Below are positions 1 to 5,520 of a DNA stretch of 10,210 bases, in pieces. The position numbers and the translations under genes were made by a program. The notes below the pieces were generated by a model. It was not told the origin of the DNA, did not search any database, and saw only the letters and a list, made by a program, of their open reading frames with translations. Each line of letters begins with the position of its first letter. The first letter of the stretch is position 1. This stretch comes from an archaeon (GTDB taxonomy: Archaea > Thermoproteota > Nitrososphaeria_A > Caldarchaeales > Wolframiiraptoraceae), in assembly GCA_029258815.1 (NCBI GenBank), contig JAPDJZ010000040.1, positions 1 to 10,210 on the forward strand, given 5' to 3'.

Positions 1-1
1 G

Positions 2-88
2 GTCGTCGAGCAGGGGGAGGCCGAGCGGATCTTCAAGAACCCAAAGGGCATCCTCACGAGGGCGTACATAAGGGGAGACTTCAGCTAA
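2..88 (+). CDS. pstB: PstB-like phosphate ABC transporter ATPase, C-terminal end (partial)
   Basis: Only the last 28 codons are present; the gene begins left of the window. The reading VVEQGEAERIFKNP...LTRAYIRGDFS followed by TAA matches the usual PstB tail: a valine/glutamate-glycine strand, then an I-F-x-N-P segment, a T-x-x-Y helix and a final G-x-F. PstB is the cytoplasmic ATPase of the high-affinity phosphate importer PstSCAB. Walker A, Q-loop, signature and Walker B motifs all lie outside the window, so the assignment rests on tail similarity. Another ABC ATPase of the phosphate/phosphonate type is the main alternative. A PhoU gene, a common downstream neighbour, is absent here. Confidence 0.75.
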   Translation, partial: VVEQGEAERIFKNPKGILTRAYIRGDFS

Positions 89-102
89 GCCGCCTCCAGC
101 CT

Positions 103-122
103 GTTGGAAACCGGTTTCCAAC
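103..122. promoter_or_regulatory. Perfect 20-bp palindrome, candidate operator
   Basis: Half-site GTTGGAAACC is followed immediately by its exact reverse complement, with no spacer. The palindrome begins 14 bases after the pstB stop and lies 49 bases upstream of the start of the next gene. It sits just before a weak TATA-like stretch (around 127-135). A spacerless palindrome suits binding by a dimeric regulator better than an RNA hairpin, because there is no loop. No T-run follows it. Operator function is inference. Confidence 0.45.
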
Positions 123-158
123 CCAAGGCTTATCCGCCCTCCCAAGCCAGCTTAACGC

Positions 159-166
159 GAGGTGAT
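159..166 (+). promoter_or_regulatory. Shine-Dalgarno site that decides the start of the next gene
   Basis: GAGGTGAT is an eight-base match to the complement of the archaeal 16S 3' end. It ends four bases before GTG at 171. In-frame GTG 162 and ATG 165 lie inside the site itself, so 171 is the best-placed start. Confidence 0.65.
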
Positions 167-170
167 GCGA

Positions 171-704
171 GTGATAGGATTTGTTGAGAATAGGAGGCTA
201 CTGCTCCTGACGACCCTTCTAGCATCAGCGCTGATCGCCGCAGCACTCTTCACAGCGATAGCGCCGACCGCAGCCGCACCAACATCGAGAGGATTTAAGG
301 CGATATTGAAGGACGGCGTCGTAGAGCTATACCAAGACGGCGAGCTCGTCAAGACCATTAAGGCTCCGGAGGGCGCAAAGAGCGTGGAGGTCTTTACCAG
401 CGAGGCCGGCGGCATATACTTCAAGTTCAAGGTCGAGGCTCCCCCGTCGCTCGGAAAAGGCTCCGAAGAGAAGGCCATAGAAATAGTCAGGAATAGTCCG
501 AGGGTTAAGGAAGTCATAGGCAGCGATTACGAGATCGTCGGCGTCGGGCTCGAGCTATCTTCCAGCGGAGGACCCGCGATCGTCATGGTGAAAGCTTCGG
601 ATGGGACATGCTATAGGCTGACTGTCGACCTAGATCAGGGCGCGGTGGAGTCCATAGAGAAGGCCGAGGTGTGCAGGATAGAGCTGAGCTCGAGGACGGG
701 CTAA
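171..704 (+). CDS. Membrane-anchored or secreted protein with PepSY-like C-terminal domain
   Basis: From GTG 171 the product is 177 residues. The longest frame starts at GTG 162, but that start and ATG 165 overlap the ribosome binding site. Residues about 8-34 are a leader or anchor: arginines, then a long Leu/Ala-rich hydrophobic run ending in Ala-Ala-Pro. The rest is predicted to be outside the cell. Residues about 40-90 form a beta-rich stretch with a V-V-E-L-Y-x-D-G-x-L-V-K-T hairpin. Residues about 97-170 resemble a PepSY-type fold: a helix with A-I-E-I-V-x-x-x-P-x-V, a Y-E-I-V strand, then D-G-T-C-Y-x-L-x-V-D-L and Q-G-x-V-E-S-I. Two cysteines near the end could form a disulfide. PepSY domains often restrain proteases or sense the envelope; the role here is unknown. 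No family was recognised with certainty. Confidence 0.6.
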   Translation: MIGFVENRRLLLLTTLLASALIAAALFTAIAPTAAAPTSRGFKAILKDGVVELYQDGELVKTIKAPEGAKSVEVFTSEAGGIYFKFKVEAPPSLGKGSEEKAIEIVRNSPRVKEVIGSDYEIVGVGLELSSSGGPAIVMVKASDGTCYRLTVDLDQGAVESIEKAEVCRIELSSRTG

Positions 705-730
705 ATCCATGAAATCGGCGCCCAACCCCA

Positions 731-739
731 TTTTTATTT
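731..739 (+). promoter_or_regulatory. TATA box of the membrane-anchored regulator gene
   Basis: TTTTTATTT is an AT-only island in GC-rich surroundings, centred about 33 bases before ATG 768. A GAGGTG ribosome binding site at 755-760 follows, seven bases before that ATG. Together they show that the small reading frame at 768 was built as a real gene. Confidence 0.55.
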
Positions 740-767
740 TTCATGCTCATCGTAGAGGTGTGGTTTG

Positions 768-1010
768 ATGTGGGATAGGAGGGCTTGCTTGGCGCTGGCC
801 TCTGCCCTGTTCGCGGCCTCAGCCTTCATCCTAGCGCTTAAGCTCCTCCAACCCGCCTCGATAAACGTCTACCTGGGGACGGGTGAGAACAGCACCCTAG
901 TATCGAAGATCCCGGGATTCTATACTTAAACCGATTTAGTTGTGGTTCTGATCTTCTCGGTGATCCTCAGAGCCTTCGGAGCATTCATCCTGTTATCGAG
1001 GCCAGGGTGA
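768..1010 (+). pseudogene. Membrane-anchor part of a broken winged-helix regulator
   Basis: ATG 768 has its own promoter and a well-placed GAGGTG site, and opens a 53-residue frame ending at TAA 927-929. The frame holds one membrane helix (residues about 7-27), then an outside segment with S-I-N-V-Y-L and N-S-T-L-V-S-K-I-P-G-F-Y-T. Directly after the TAA, in the same frame, the sequence reads T-D-L-V-V-V-L-I-F-S-V-I-L, an obvious second membrane helix, then L-L-S-R-P-G and TGA 1008-1010. A two-helix anchor with a short outer loop before a cytoplasmic winged helix is the layout of archaeal membrane-associated regulators (COG2512-like). The TAA is therefore probably a nonsense mutation inside one gene. 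Alternatives are a genuine 53-residue single-helix protein or stop-codon readthrough. Confidence 0.5.
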
Positions 1011-1038
1011 GGCGGGCGGGTTATCAAAGCCGGCCGAG

Positions 1039-1295
1039 GTGGGCGAGCCCCTCTGGAAGCAGACCCTAGAGGAGAGGCGGAGGAAGTGGGAGGAGATCTC
1101 TAGGAGCTTGAAGGACGATGGGAGGAAGGTGTATGAGGCGATCCTGGAAGCGGGCGGGGTGATAAATCAGAGCGAGCTGCCTGGGAAGACCGGATTATCT
1201 AAGACGAGCGTGAGCAGGGCTCTAGATCTACTAGAGGGCAGGGGGCTGGTCGAGAGAAGGAGGAGGGGATGGGAAACGTGATACTTCTTAAGTGA
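1039..1295 (+). pseudogene. Winged helix-turn-helix domain (COG2512/MarR-like), frame broken at both ends
   Basis: The frame from GTG 1039 to TGA 1281 gives 80 residues: a charged linker (T-L-E-E-R-R-R-K-W-E-E), then a classic winged helix. K-V-Y-E-A-I-L-E-A-G-G-V-I-N-Q-S-E-L is helix 1 and its turn. T-G-L-S-K-T-S-V-S-R-A-L-D-L-L-E is the recognition helix, and G-L-V-E-R-R-R-R-G the wing. Family members usually end G-M-G-N-V-I-L-L-K; exactly M-G-N-V-I-L-L-K and a TGA (1293-1295) are readable in another frame after the GGGG at 1265-1268. One missing G would explain this. Upstream, removing one G from GGG 1005-1007 joins this frame to the membrane helix through R-P-G-E-A-G-G-L-S-K-P. The GAGGTG at 1036-1041 overlaps the GTG start, so independent initiation is doubtful. 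The domain itself is clear; the pseudogene verdict is inference. Confidence 0.6.
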
Positions 1296-1335
1296 AGTCT
1301 CGGCGAGAGCTTTCGCCCGAATTCCTCAGCTTAGA

Positions 1336-1344
1336 TTTTTATTA
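1336..1344 (+). promoter_or_regulatory. TATA box for the TrpRS gene
   Basis: TTTTTATTA lies about 39 bases (centre to start) before ATG 1379. That predicts transcription starting near 1366 with a leader of roughly 13 bases. Its place inside the longer reading frame favours the shorter TrpRS start. Confidence 0.5.
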
Positions 1345-1378
1345 TCCCCCAGGATCTAATTCCGCTCGGTTGAATAGC

Positions 1379-2473
1379 ATGGAGGATAGGGCGAGGAAGC
1401 TCGTCGAGGAGTTCGGCCTTGACTATCTTCCGGAGGAGTTTAAGGCGGTCGTGGACGAGAAGCACGCGTATGTGGGGAGGGGGATACTCTTCGCGTGCAG
1501 GACCTCCGAGGACATTAGGAGGATCGGGGAAACCGGGGACTTCTACGCCCTTACGGGGATAATGCCCTCCCACGAGAAGATCCACCTCGGGACGCTGGCG
1601 GTCGTGGAGTCCATGAAGGCTTTCCAGAAAAAGTCCAAGCTCACGATAGTCCTCGTGGCGGACTTGGAGGCCCTCGCCACCAGAAACGTTCCGCTGGACG
1701 TGGGGAGGAAATACGCGCTGGAATACCACATCCCCACCTACATAGCGCTGGGCCTAGACCCGGACAGCACGATATTCTACTTCCAGTCCGATAACGTGGA
1801 CCTGCAGAAGATCGCCTTCGACGCCGCTAGGGAGATAACGCTCTCCGAGTTCCGGGCGGTTTACGGGGACGCTCGCCCCTCCAGAATCGTATCGGTGTTG
1901 CAGCAGATGGGCGACATGCTCTTCCCGCAGCTGCTGAGACCCATGTACGGGATCATACCGGTCGGGTTAGATCAGGATCCGCACATCAGGCTCTGCCGGG
2001 ACTATCTGAAGAGAACTAGGGTCTATGGGTTCAAGCCGATAGTCGGCGTCTACATAAGGGATGTCCCCTCGCTGGACGGCCGGGGGAAGATGAGCAAGAG
2101 CGAGCCTCAGAAGGCCATATTCATCCCCGAGGAGGATTTCGGCGCCCTGAGGAGGAAGGTGTTCAAGGCGTTCTCCGGGGGAGCCGCCTCGCTGGAGGAG
2201 CAGAGGAGGAGGGGGGCGGACCTCTCGAAGGACGTGCCCTACAAGCTTCTGGAGTTCGTTCTAAAGGATGAGCGGCAGCTTCGCAGGATAGCCGAAGACT
2301 ACTCGACCGGGAGGATGATCAGCGGCGAGATCAAGGAGTTTCTATTCGAGTACCTCAAATCCTTCATGACGGAGTTTAGGGGGAAGTTCGAGCAGGCCCG
2401 GGAGCTGGTTCGCGCGAACGACATAATCCTCATCCGCGATAGGGAGGATCTCAAACCCTTTCTTAGCGCGTGA
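1379..2473 (+). CDS. trpS: Tryptophanyl-tRNA synthetase (archaeal type)
   Basis: The 364-residue product charges tRNA-Trp with tryptophan in the cytoplasm using ATP. It is a class I synthetase. T-G-I-M-P-S-H-E-K-I-H-L-G-T (residues 59-72) is the HIGH region, with Thr in place of the usual second His. D-P-D-S-T-I-F-Y-F-Q-S-D (127-138) and L-Q-Q-M-G-D-M-L-F-P-Q-L (174-185) are TrpRS core segments. V-G-L-D-Q-D-P-H-I-R-L (195-205) is the most telling TrpRS signature. K-M-S-K-S (237-241) is the second ATP loop. A-F-S-G-G-x-A-S-x-E-E-Q-R-R-x-G (264-279) matches archaeal enzymes. The frame stays open to GTG 1292, adding 29 residues that look unrelated to the family, so I chose ATG 1379 because of the TATA box at 1336. 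TTG 1370 is another option. The stop is seven bases from the convergent protease stop at 2481. Confidence 0.88.
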   Translation: MEDRARKLVEEFGLDYLPEEFKAVVDEKHAYVGRGILFACRTSEDIRRIGETGDFYALTGIMPSHEKIHLGTLAVVESMKAFQKKSKLTIVLVADLEALATRNVPLDVGRKYALEYHIPTYIALGLDPDSTIFYFQSDNVDLQKIAFDAAREITLSEFRAVYGDARPSRIVSVLQQMGDMLFPQLLRPMYGIIPVGLDQDPHIRLCRDYLKRTRVYGFKPIVGVYIRDVPSLDGRGKMSKSEPQKAIFIPEEDFGALRRKVFKAFSGGAASLEEQRRRGADLSKDVPYKLLEFVLKDERQLRRIAEDYSTGRMISGEIKEFLFEYLKSFMTEFRGKFEQARELVRANDIILIRDREDLKPFLSA

Positions 2474-2480
2474 GCTGGTG

Positions 2481-3370
2481 TCATTCCCGCGAAGCTCGGA
2501 GCGAGCGAGCAGCCCTCTCCAAGCCTATCATCAGGATCAAAACCGTGGCCGACGAGGCTATCGATAGAAGCCCGACGGGCATGCCGAGGATTCTCCGAAC
2601 CGGGATCGTGGAGAGCATTATGGCGGCCATGGCGTTTATCGTGCCGTGCATCGCGGCCGCAGGGATCACGCTCCCCCCTAGGATCTTGAGGATCGATAGG
2701 ATGTAGGTCCAGATAACGCATACCATCGTGTAGAGCAGCAGTCCGAGAAGCCTGTCCGCCGGATAATTGTATCCGAAGAGGATTATCAGGGGGGCGTGCC
2801 ATAAGGACCAGGCGGCGCCGATCATGATCGAGGCTACCGGGAGGCTGAACCTCTTCCTAAGCTCATCGAGCATCAGCCCCCTCCACCCGATTTCCTCCCC
2901 GATCGCGAGAAGCGCGTTAAGCGAGATGCCGGAGATCAGGGTTTGGGTCAGCGCGATGGCGAGCAGGGCGGCCGGCTTAGAAGGCGCTCAGCTTCCCTAG
3001 ATAGCGTCGGATAGAGGCTCTTAACGGGATCGGCTACCGGGAGCCCCGCGAGATAACCATACGCGACTCCGACGGCGTAGATGAGATAGGGAATCGACGC
3101 CCCGAGCAGGAGGAGCTGCGGAAGCCTCTTCCCGGCTCTAAGCCCATACTCCTTTAAGCCGCTCCTTATCCCAGCCTTGGTCATCAGGAGCGCTAAGATC
3201 ACGCCGAGCATGGGGAGATACATCCGGCCCGCCACCAAGAACTGGTAGAGCGGCCTCGTCAACGCCTTCTCGGAGCCCGCGAGATAGATGATCGAATCCA
3301 TTAGATATGCGGGAACGTATGCGGCGGCGAGGTAGATCGAGATCCTGCGGTAGTCGACGCCGTCGCTCAA
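2481..3370 (-). pseudogene. CPBP-family (CAAX/Abi type) intramembrane protease, frameshifted
   Basis: Two minus-strand frames together make one protein of about 296 residues. The N-terminal frame (3370 down to a TGA at 2950-2948) carries several membrane helices, such as Y-L-P-M-L-G-V-I-L-A-L-L-M and L-P-Q-L-L-L-L-G-A-S-I-P-Y-L-I-Y. The C-terminal frame, open from about 2987 to the stop at 2481, carries the active-site motifs: E-E-I-G-W-R-G (motif 1 glutamates), A-W-S-L-W-H-A-P (motif 2 histidine) and A-M-H-G-T-I-N-A (motif 3 H-x3-N). The switch must fall between 2960 and 2987. One extra G in the GG of the minus-strand CCGGCC there would restore a single frame. The family includes prenyl-protein-type proteases and bacteriocin self-immunity proteins; the target here is unknown. 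TTG 3370 is the only usual start between the predicted transcription start and the first helix; the open frame extends to ATG 3490. Confidence 0.72.
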
Positions 3371-3450
3371 CCCGCATCGGAATGAATCCTCGGCCGGCCT
3401 CTTTTTAGATTCTTCTGAGGGCTTTACATCGCCCGCGAGGGGGGCTGATA

Positions 3451-3466
3451 AAACAATAAATAACAT
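3451..3466. promoter_or_regulatory. AT-rich divergent promoter between the protease and the small membrane genes
   Basis: AAACAATAAATAACAT is the only strongly AT-rich spot in the area. Read forward, ATAAATAA (3456-3463) is a TATA box placing a start near 3486, before ATG 3506. Read in reverse, TTATTTATTGTTTT could serve the protease, with transcription from about 3430. Which strand or strands it serves is inference. Confidence 0.45.
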
Positions 3467-3505
3467 CGAGTTGCTTCGATCTCGGGGCATGGCCTAGACC
3501 TCCTG

Positions 3506-3815
3506 ATGCTCGTCAGGGAGCTCATCTTCTTCGTCTTCGCGATTCCCACGCTATTCTTCTCAATCGAGTGCCTCGCCGGCTTGAGGAGGGAGAGGATTGC
3601 GGCCTCGAGGATATTCATGAGGGGATCACTTAGCCCTATCGATTAGGAGCCTGCTGCTGGCCTCGGCGTTCTCCATCCCGGCCTCGATAAGCCTCTTCCT
3701 CTGGAGCGTTTACAGGCTCGAGGCTTACAGGCTTTCAGCCGCGGCGTTCTTCATCCTCTTCGTGGCCTTCATCTTCATCTCAGTCTCCCGGCTTAGGCTC
3801 GTTCTGAGGGGGTGA
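3506..3815 (+). pseudogene. Small three-helix membrane protein, apparently frameshifted
   Basis: ATG 3506 opens 46 codons ending at TAG 3644-3646: E-L-I-F-F-V-F-A-I-P-T-L-F-F-S-I is a membrane helix, followed by a basic segment G-L-R-R-E-R. A second frame, open from 3621 to TGA 3813-3815, holds two more helices (L-L-L-A-S-A-F-S-I-P-A-S-I-S-L-F-L-W and A-A-A-F-F-I-L-F-V-A-F-I-F-I) and ends in a basic tail R-L-R-L-V-L-R-G. This second frame has no ATG, GTG or TTG near its beginning. Removing one G from GGGG 3621-3624 joins the two into a protein of about 102 residues through S-R-I-F-M-R-D-H-L-A-L-S. I do not recognise the family. If the frameshift is not real damage, the 46-residue peptide stands alone. 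Confidence 0.45.
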
Positions 3816-3873
3816 GGGGGAGCTGATCCTCGAGGCCGCGAGCCTGACGGGCGTATTCATCTCGATAGCCTTC

Positions 3874-4167
3874 ATGCTTCTATGCCTCGGCCTCTACAGG
3901 CACCTGAGGAGCGACCCGTCCTACGCTCTTAGCAGGCTCTTCCTCAAGAAGCGGAGCGTCAAAGCCTTCGTCCTCATGACCGTGTGCTTCCTGATGTTCG
4001 CGGCCGCTAGGGTGGTCTCGTTCGTCCTGCTGATCCTCGGGGTGAGCGGCGAGCTCGAGCTGAGGATAATCTCGCTGGTCAGGGCGCCGATGGACCTCCT
4101 AGCCTCGATACTCCTCCTAGCATCCACGGCGATACTCTACTCGGTAACCCGCCGAGGCGGGGGATAG
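3874..4167 (+). CDS. Small multi-helix membrane protein, start region probably frameshifted
   Basis: From ATG 3874 the product is 97 residues with helices K-A-F-V-L-M-T-V-C-F-L-M-F-A-A-A and V-V-S-F-V-L-L-I-L-G-V, then a final one at D-L-L-A-S-I-L-L-L-A-S-T-A-I-L, and a basic tail V-T-R-R-G-G-G. The same frame is open back to 3808 and reads L-I-L-E-A-A-S-L-T-G-V-F-I-S-I-A-F, the first half of another helix, with no usual start codon. GTG 3812 overlaps the previous gene's TGA as GTGA, a typical operon junction. It would lead into this frame if the GGGGG run at 3816-3820 had one more G. The true gene is therefore probably 3812-4167. The S-R-L-F-L-K-K segment before a helix resembles S-R-I-F-M-R in the preceding gene, suggesting tandem paralogues. 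The function is unknown. Confidence 0.5.
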   Translation: MLLCLGLYRHLRSDPSYALSRLFLKKRSVKAFVLMTVCFLMFAAARVVSFVLLILGVSGELELRIISLVRAPMDLLASILLLASTAILYSVTRRGGG

Positions 4168-4189
4168 GGGGCGCCGCATCCAGCCGGGT

Positions 4190-4199
4190 AATTTTTATC
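4190..4199 (+). promoter_or_regulatory. TATA box for the zinc-ribbon microprotein gene
   Basis: AATTTTTATC stands alone in GC-rich sequence 23 bases after the preceding stop. It predicts transcription from about 4220, just ahead of the GGAGGGAGGTGG ribosome binding region at 4225-4236. Combined with the start at 4244, this is a complete small transcription unit. Confidence 0.6.
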
Positions 4200-4243
4200 T
4201 CGAATTCCGGCCTTCCCCCTATCTGGAGGGAGGTGGGTGGAGG

Positions 4244-4345
4244 GTGCCGAGGTGTCAGGTCTGCGGGAGGAAGACCGAGAACCTGTTCATGGTCGGCGGG
4301 AAGAGGGTTTGCGATAGATGCAGGTCTAGGATGAGCCCTCCCTAA
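4244..4345 (+). CDS. 33-residue zinc-ribbon microprotein
   Basis: GTG 4244 to TAA 4343-4345 encodes 33 residues. C4-x2-C7-G ... G-G-K-R-V-C23-x2-C26 is a four-cysteine zinc ribbon with 15 residues between the pairs, and little else. A purine-rich binding region ending in GGTGG lies about seven bases upstream of the start, and a TATA box precedes it, so expression is likely despite the small size. The ribbon closely resembles the N-terminal ribbon of the thiolation enzyme at 9047, which has the same C-x2-C-G ... L-C-x2-C pattern with 16 residues between the pairs. Such ribbons bind nucleic acid or protein partners; the partner is unknown. The methionine aminopeptidase gene follows 51 bases later with its own TATA-like box. 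Confidence 0.6.
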   Translation: MPRCQVCGRKTENLFMVGGKRVCDRCRSRMSPP

Positions 4346-4360
4346 GCTCCCCTACGCATC

Positions 4361-4368
4361 CATAAATC
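4361..4368 (+). promoter_or_regulatory. TATA-like box for methionine aminopeptidase
   Basis: CATAAATC is centred about 32 bases before TTG 4397. That predicts a start of transcription within a few bases of the codon, so the mRNA would be nearly leaderless. This agrees with the lack of a convincing Shine-Dalgarno site. Confidence 0.45.
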
Positions 4369-4396
4369 CAAGCCTTACAGGGTTACTGGGCGGATC

Positions 4397-5296
4397 TTGT
4401 TGAGTGAGGCGGATCTAGAAGGCTTCAGGCAGGCCGGCCTCGTAGCGAGGAGGGTTAGGGAGCTTGCTCGTAAGCTCATCAGGGAGGGCGCCCCGGTTCT
4501 CGGGATCTGCGAGGAGGTCGAGGAGGCGATTCGGGGGGAGGGCGCCGAGCCGGCCTTCCCGTGCAACGTGGGGATAAACGAGGTTGCAGCCCACTACACC
4601 TCGCCCCCCGGGGACTCCCTCCAAATACCCCCTAGAAGCATAGTGAAGGTGGACCTGGGGGTGAGCTTAGACGGCTACATCGCGGACACCGCCGCGACGG
4701 TCTCCCTAGCGCCGGAGCTGGAGCCCCTAGCCGAGGCCTCGAGGATAGTTCTCAGGAAGGCTATCGAGAGCATGCGGGCGGGGGTTCCGGTCTATAGGAT
4801 AGGCCGGGTCGTCGAGGAGGCGGCGAGAAGCCTCGGATTCAAGCCGATAAGGAATCTCACGGGCCACGAGATAAGGAGATACGAGCTTCACGCCGGGCTA
4901 AGCATCCCGAACGTCGCCGCCATCTGCCCCGGGAAGCTTGAGAGCGGCCACGTCTACGCGGTTGAGCCTTTCCTAACGACCGCGAGGGGGGCCGGGGAGG
5001 TGGTCTCGGCGAGGCTTAGCACGATCTTTAGAGCCGATCCCAGTAGGGCTAAGCTCAGGAAGCTCGGAGGCAGGGAGCGGGAGCTTCTAGCCTTCCTCAT
5101 CGAGCGATTTAGGGGGCTGCCCTACACGCCTAGATGGATAGAGGGGTTCGAGAAACTTAGAGCCGTTCACGAGAAGCTCGTTAGAAGCGGCCGAATATAC
5201 TCGTATCCCGTCCTCGTCGAGAAGCGCGGGGAACCCGTCTCCCAAGCGGAGCATACGATCATAGTTTTCGAGGACGGCTTCGAGGTCATAACTTAG
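4397..5296 (+). CDS. map: Methionine aminopeptidase, type 2 (archaeal)
   Basis: The 299-residue cytoplasmic enzyme removes the initiator methionine from new proteins. It has the pita-bread fold, and the metal ligands are visible: D86 in K-V-D-L-G-V, D97 in Y-I-A-D-T-A, H157 in L-T-G-H-E-I, E190 in Y-A-V-E-P-F and E285 in A-E-H-T-I-I-V-F. H66 in A-A-H-Y-T-S-P is the conserved substrate-side histidine. Residues about 195-270 hold the helical insertion that defines type 2 enzymes, with L-P-Y-T-P-R-W. The length is normal for archaeal MetAP2. TTG 4397 is followed by another in-frame TTG at 4400; either could be used. The last 11 bases overlap, tail to tail, the zinc-ribbon gene on the other strand. 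Confidence 0.93.
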   Translation: MLSEADLEGFRQAGLVARRVRELARKLIREGAPVLGICEEVEEAIRGEGAEPAFPCNVGINEVAAHYTSPPGDSLQIPPRSIVKVDLGVSLDGYIADTAATVSLAPELEPLAEASRIVLRKAIESMRAGVPVYRIGRVVEEAARSLGFKPIRNLTGHEIRRYELHAGLSIPNVAAICPGKLESGHVYAVEPFLTTARGAGEVVSARLSTIFRADPSRAKLRKLGGRERELLAFLIERFRGLPYTPRWIEGFEKLRAVHEKLVRSGRIYSYPVLVEKRGEPVSQAEHTIIVFEDGFEVIT

Positions 5297-5501
5297 ATTT
5301 GCGCTTCTCCTTAGCCTCCTCCTTAACGTAGATGCCTATTATCTTCATCTTGCTCGATCCGCATTTCGGACACTTCTCCTCAACCTCCTTGAATACGTAG
5401 TCTCCCTCCCTAAACGGCCTCGAATTCACGGTCGAGCACTCTAGACACCTTAGATAGGTTAGGGGGGTTACGATTTTCTTAGCGCGTTCTTGGGAGAACA
5501 T
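5286..5501 (-). CDS. 71-residue zinc-ribbon protein in operon with DUF1512
   Basis: The product has two cysteine pairs, Y-L-R-C-L-E-C near residue 20 and K-C-P-K-C-G near residue 46, with P-F-R-E-G-D-Y-V between them, and a Lys/Glu-rich tail. This is a treble-clef or zinc-ribbon arrangement typical of small archaeal nucleic-acid-associated proteins. GGAGGAG (5513-5507 on this strand) sits five bases before ATG 5501. The frame also has GTG 5507, but that codon touches the binding site, so 5501 is preferred. The DUF1512 stop is only about 20 bases upstream, implying one transcript. No specific function can be given. A DUF1512-linked role is possible from context only. Confidence 0.7.
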   Translation of the reverse strand: MFSQERAKKIVTPLTYLRCLECSTVNSRPFREGDYVFKEVEEKCPKCGSSKMKIIGIYVKEEAKEKRKSKL

Positions 5502-5520
5502 TCTCACTCCTCCGCGGCTT

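Noticed and set aside
103..122. Palindrome as a pstB terminator hairpin
   Set aside because: There is no loop and no following T-run, so a DNA-binding site is the better reading.
2299..2802. Minus-strand 167-codon frame over the TrpRS end
   Set aside because: It crosses both the TrpRS gene and the protease active-site region in wrong frames; the composition is shadow-like (His/Arg/Pro rich).
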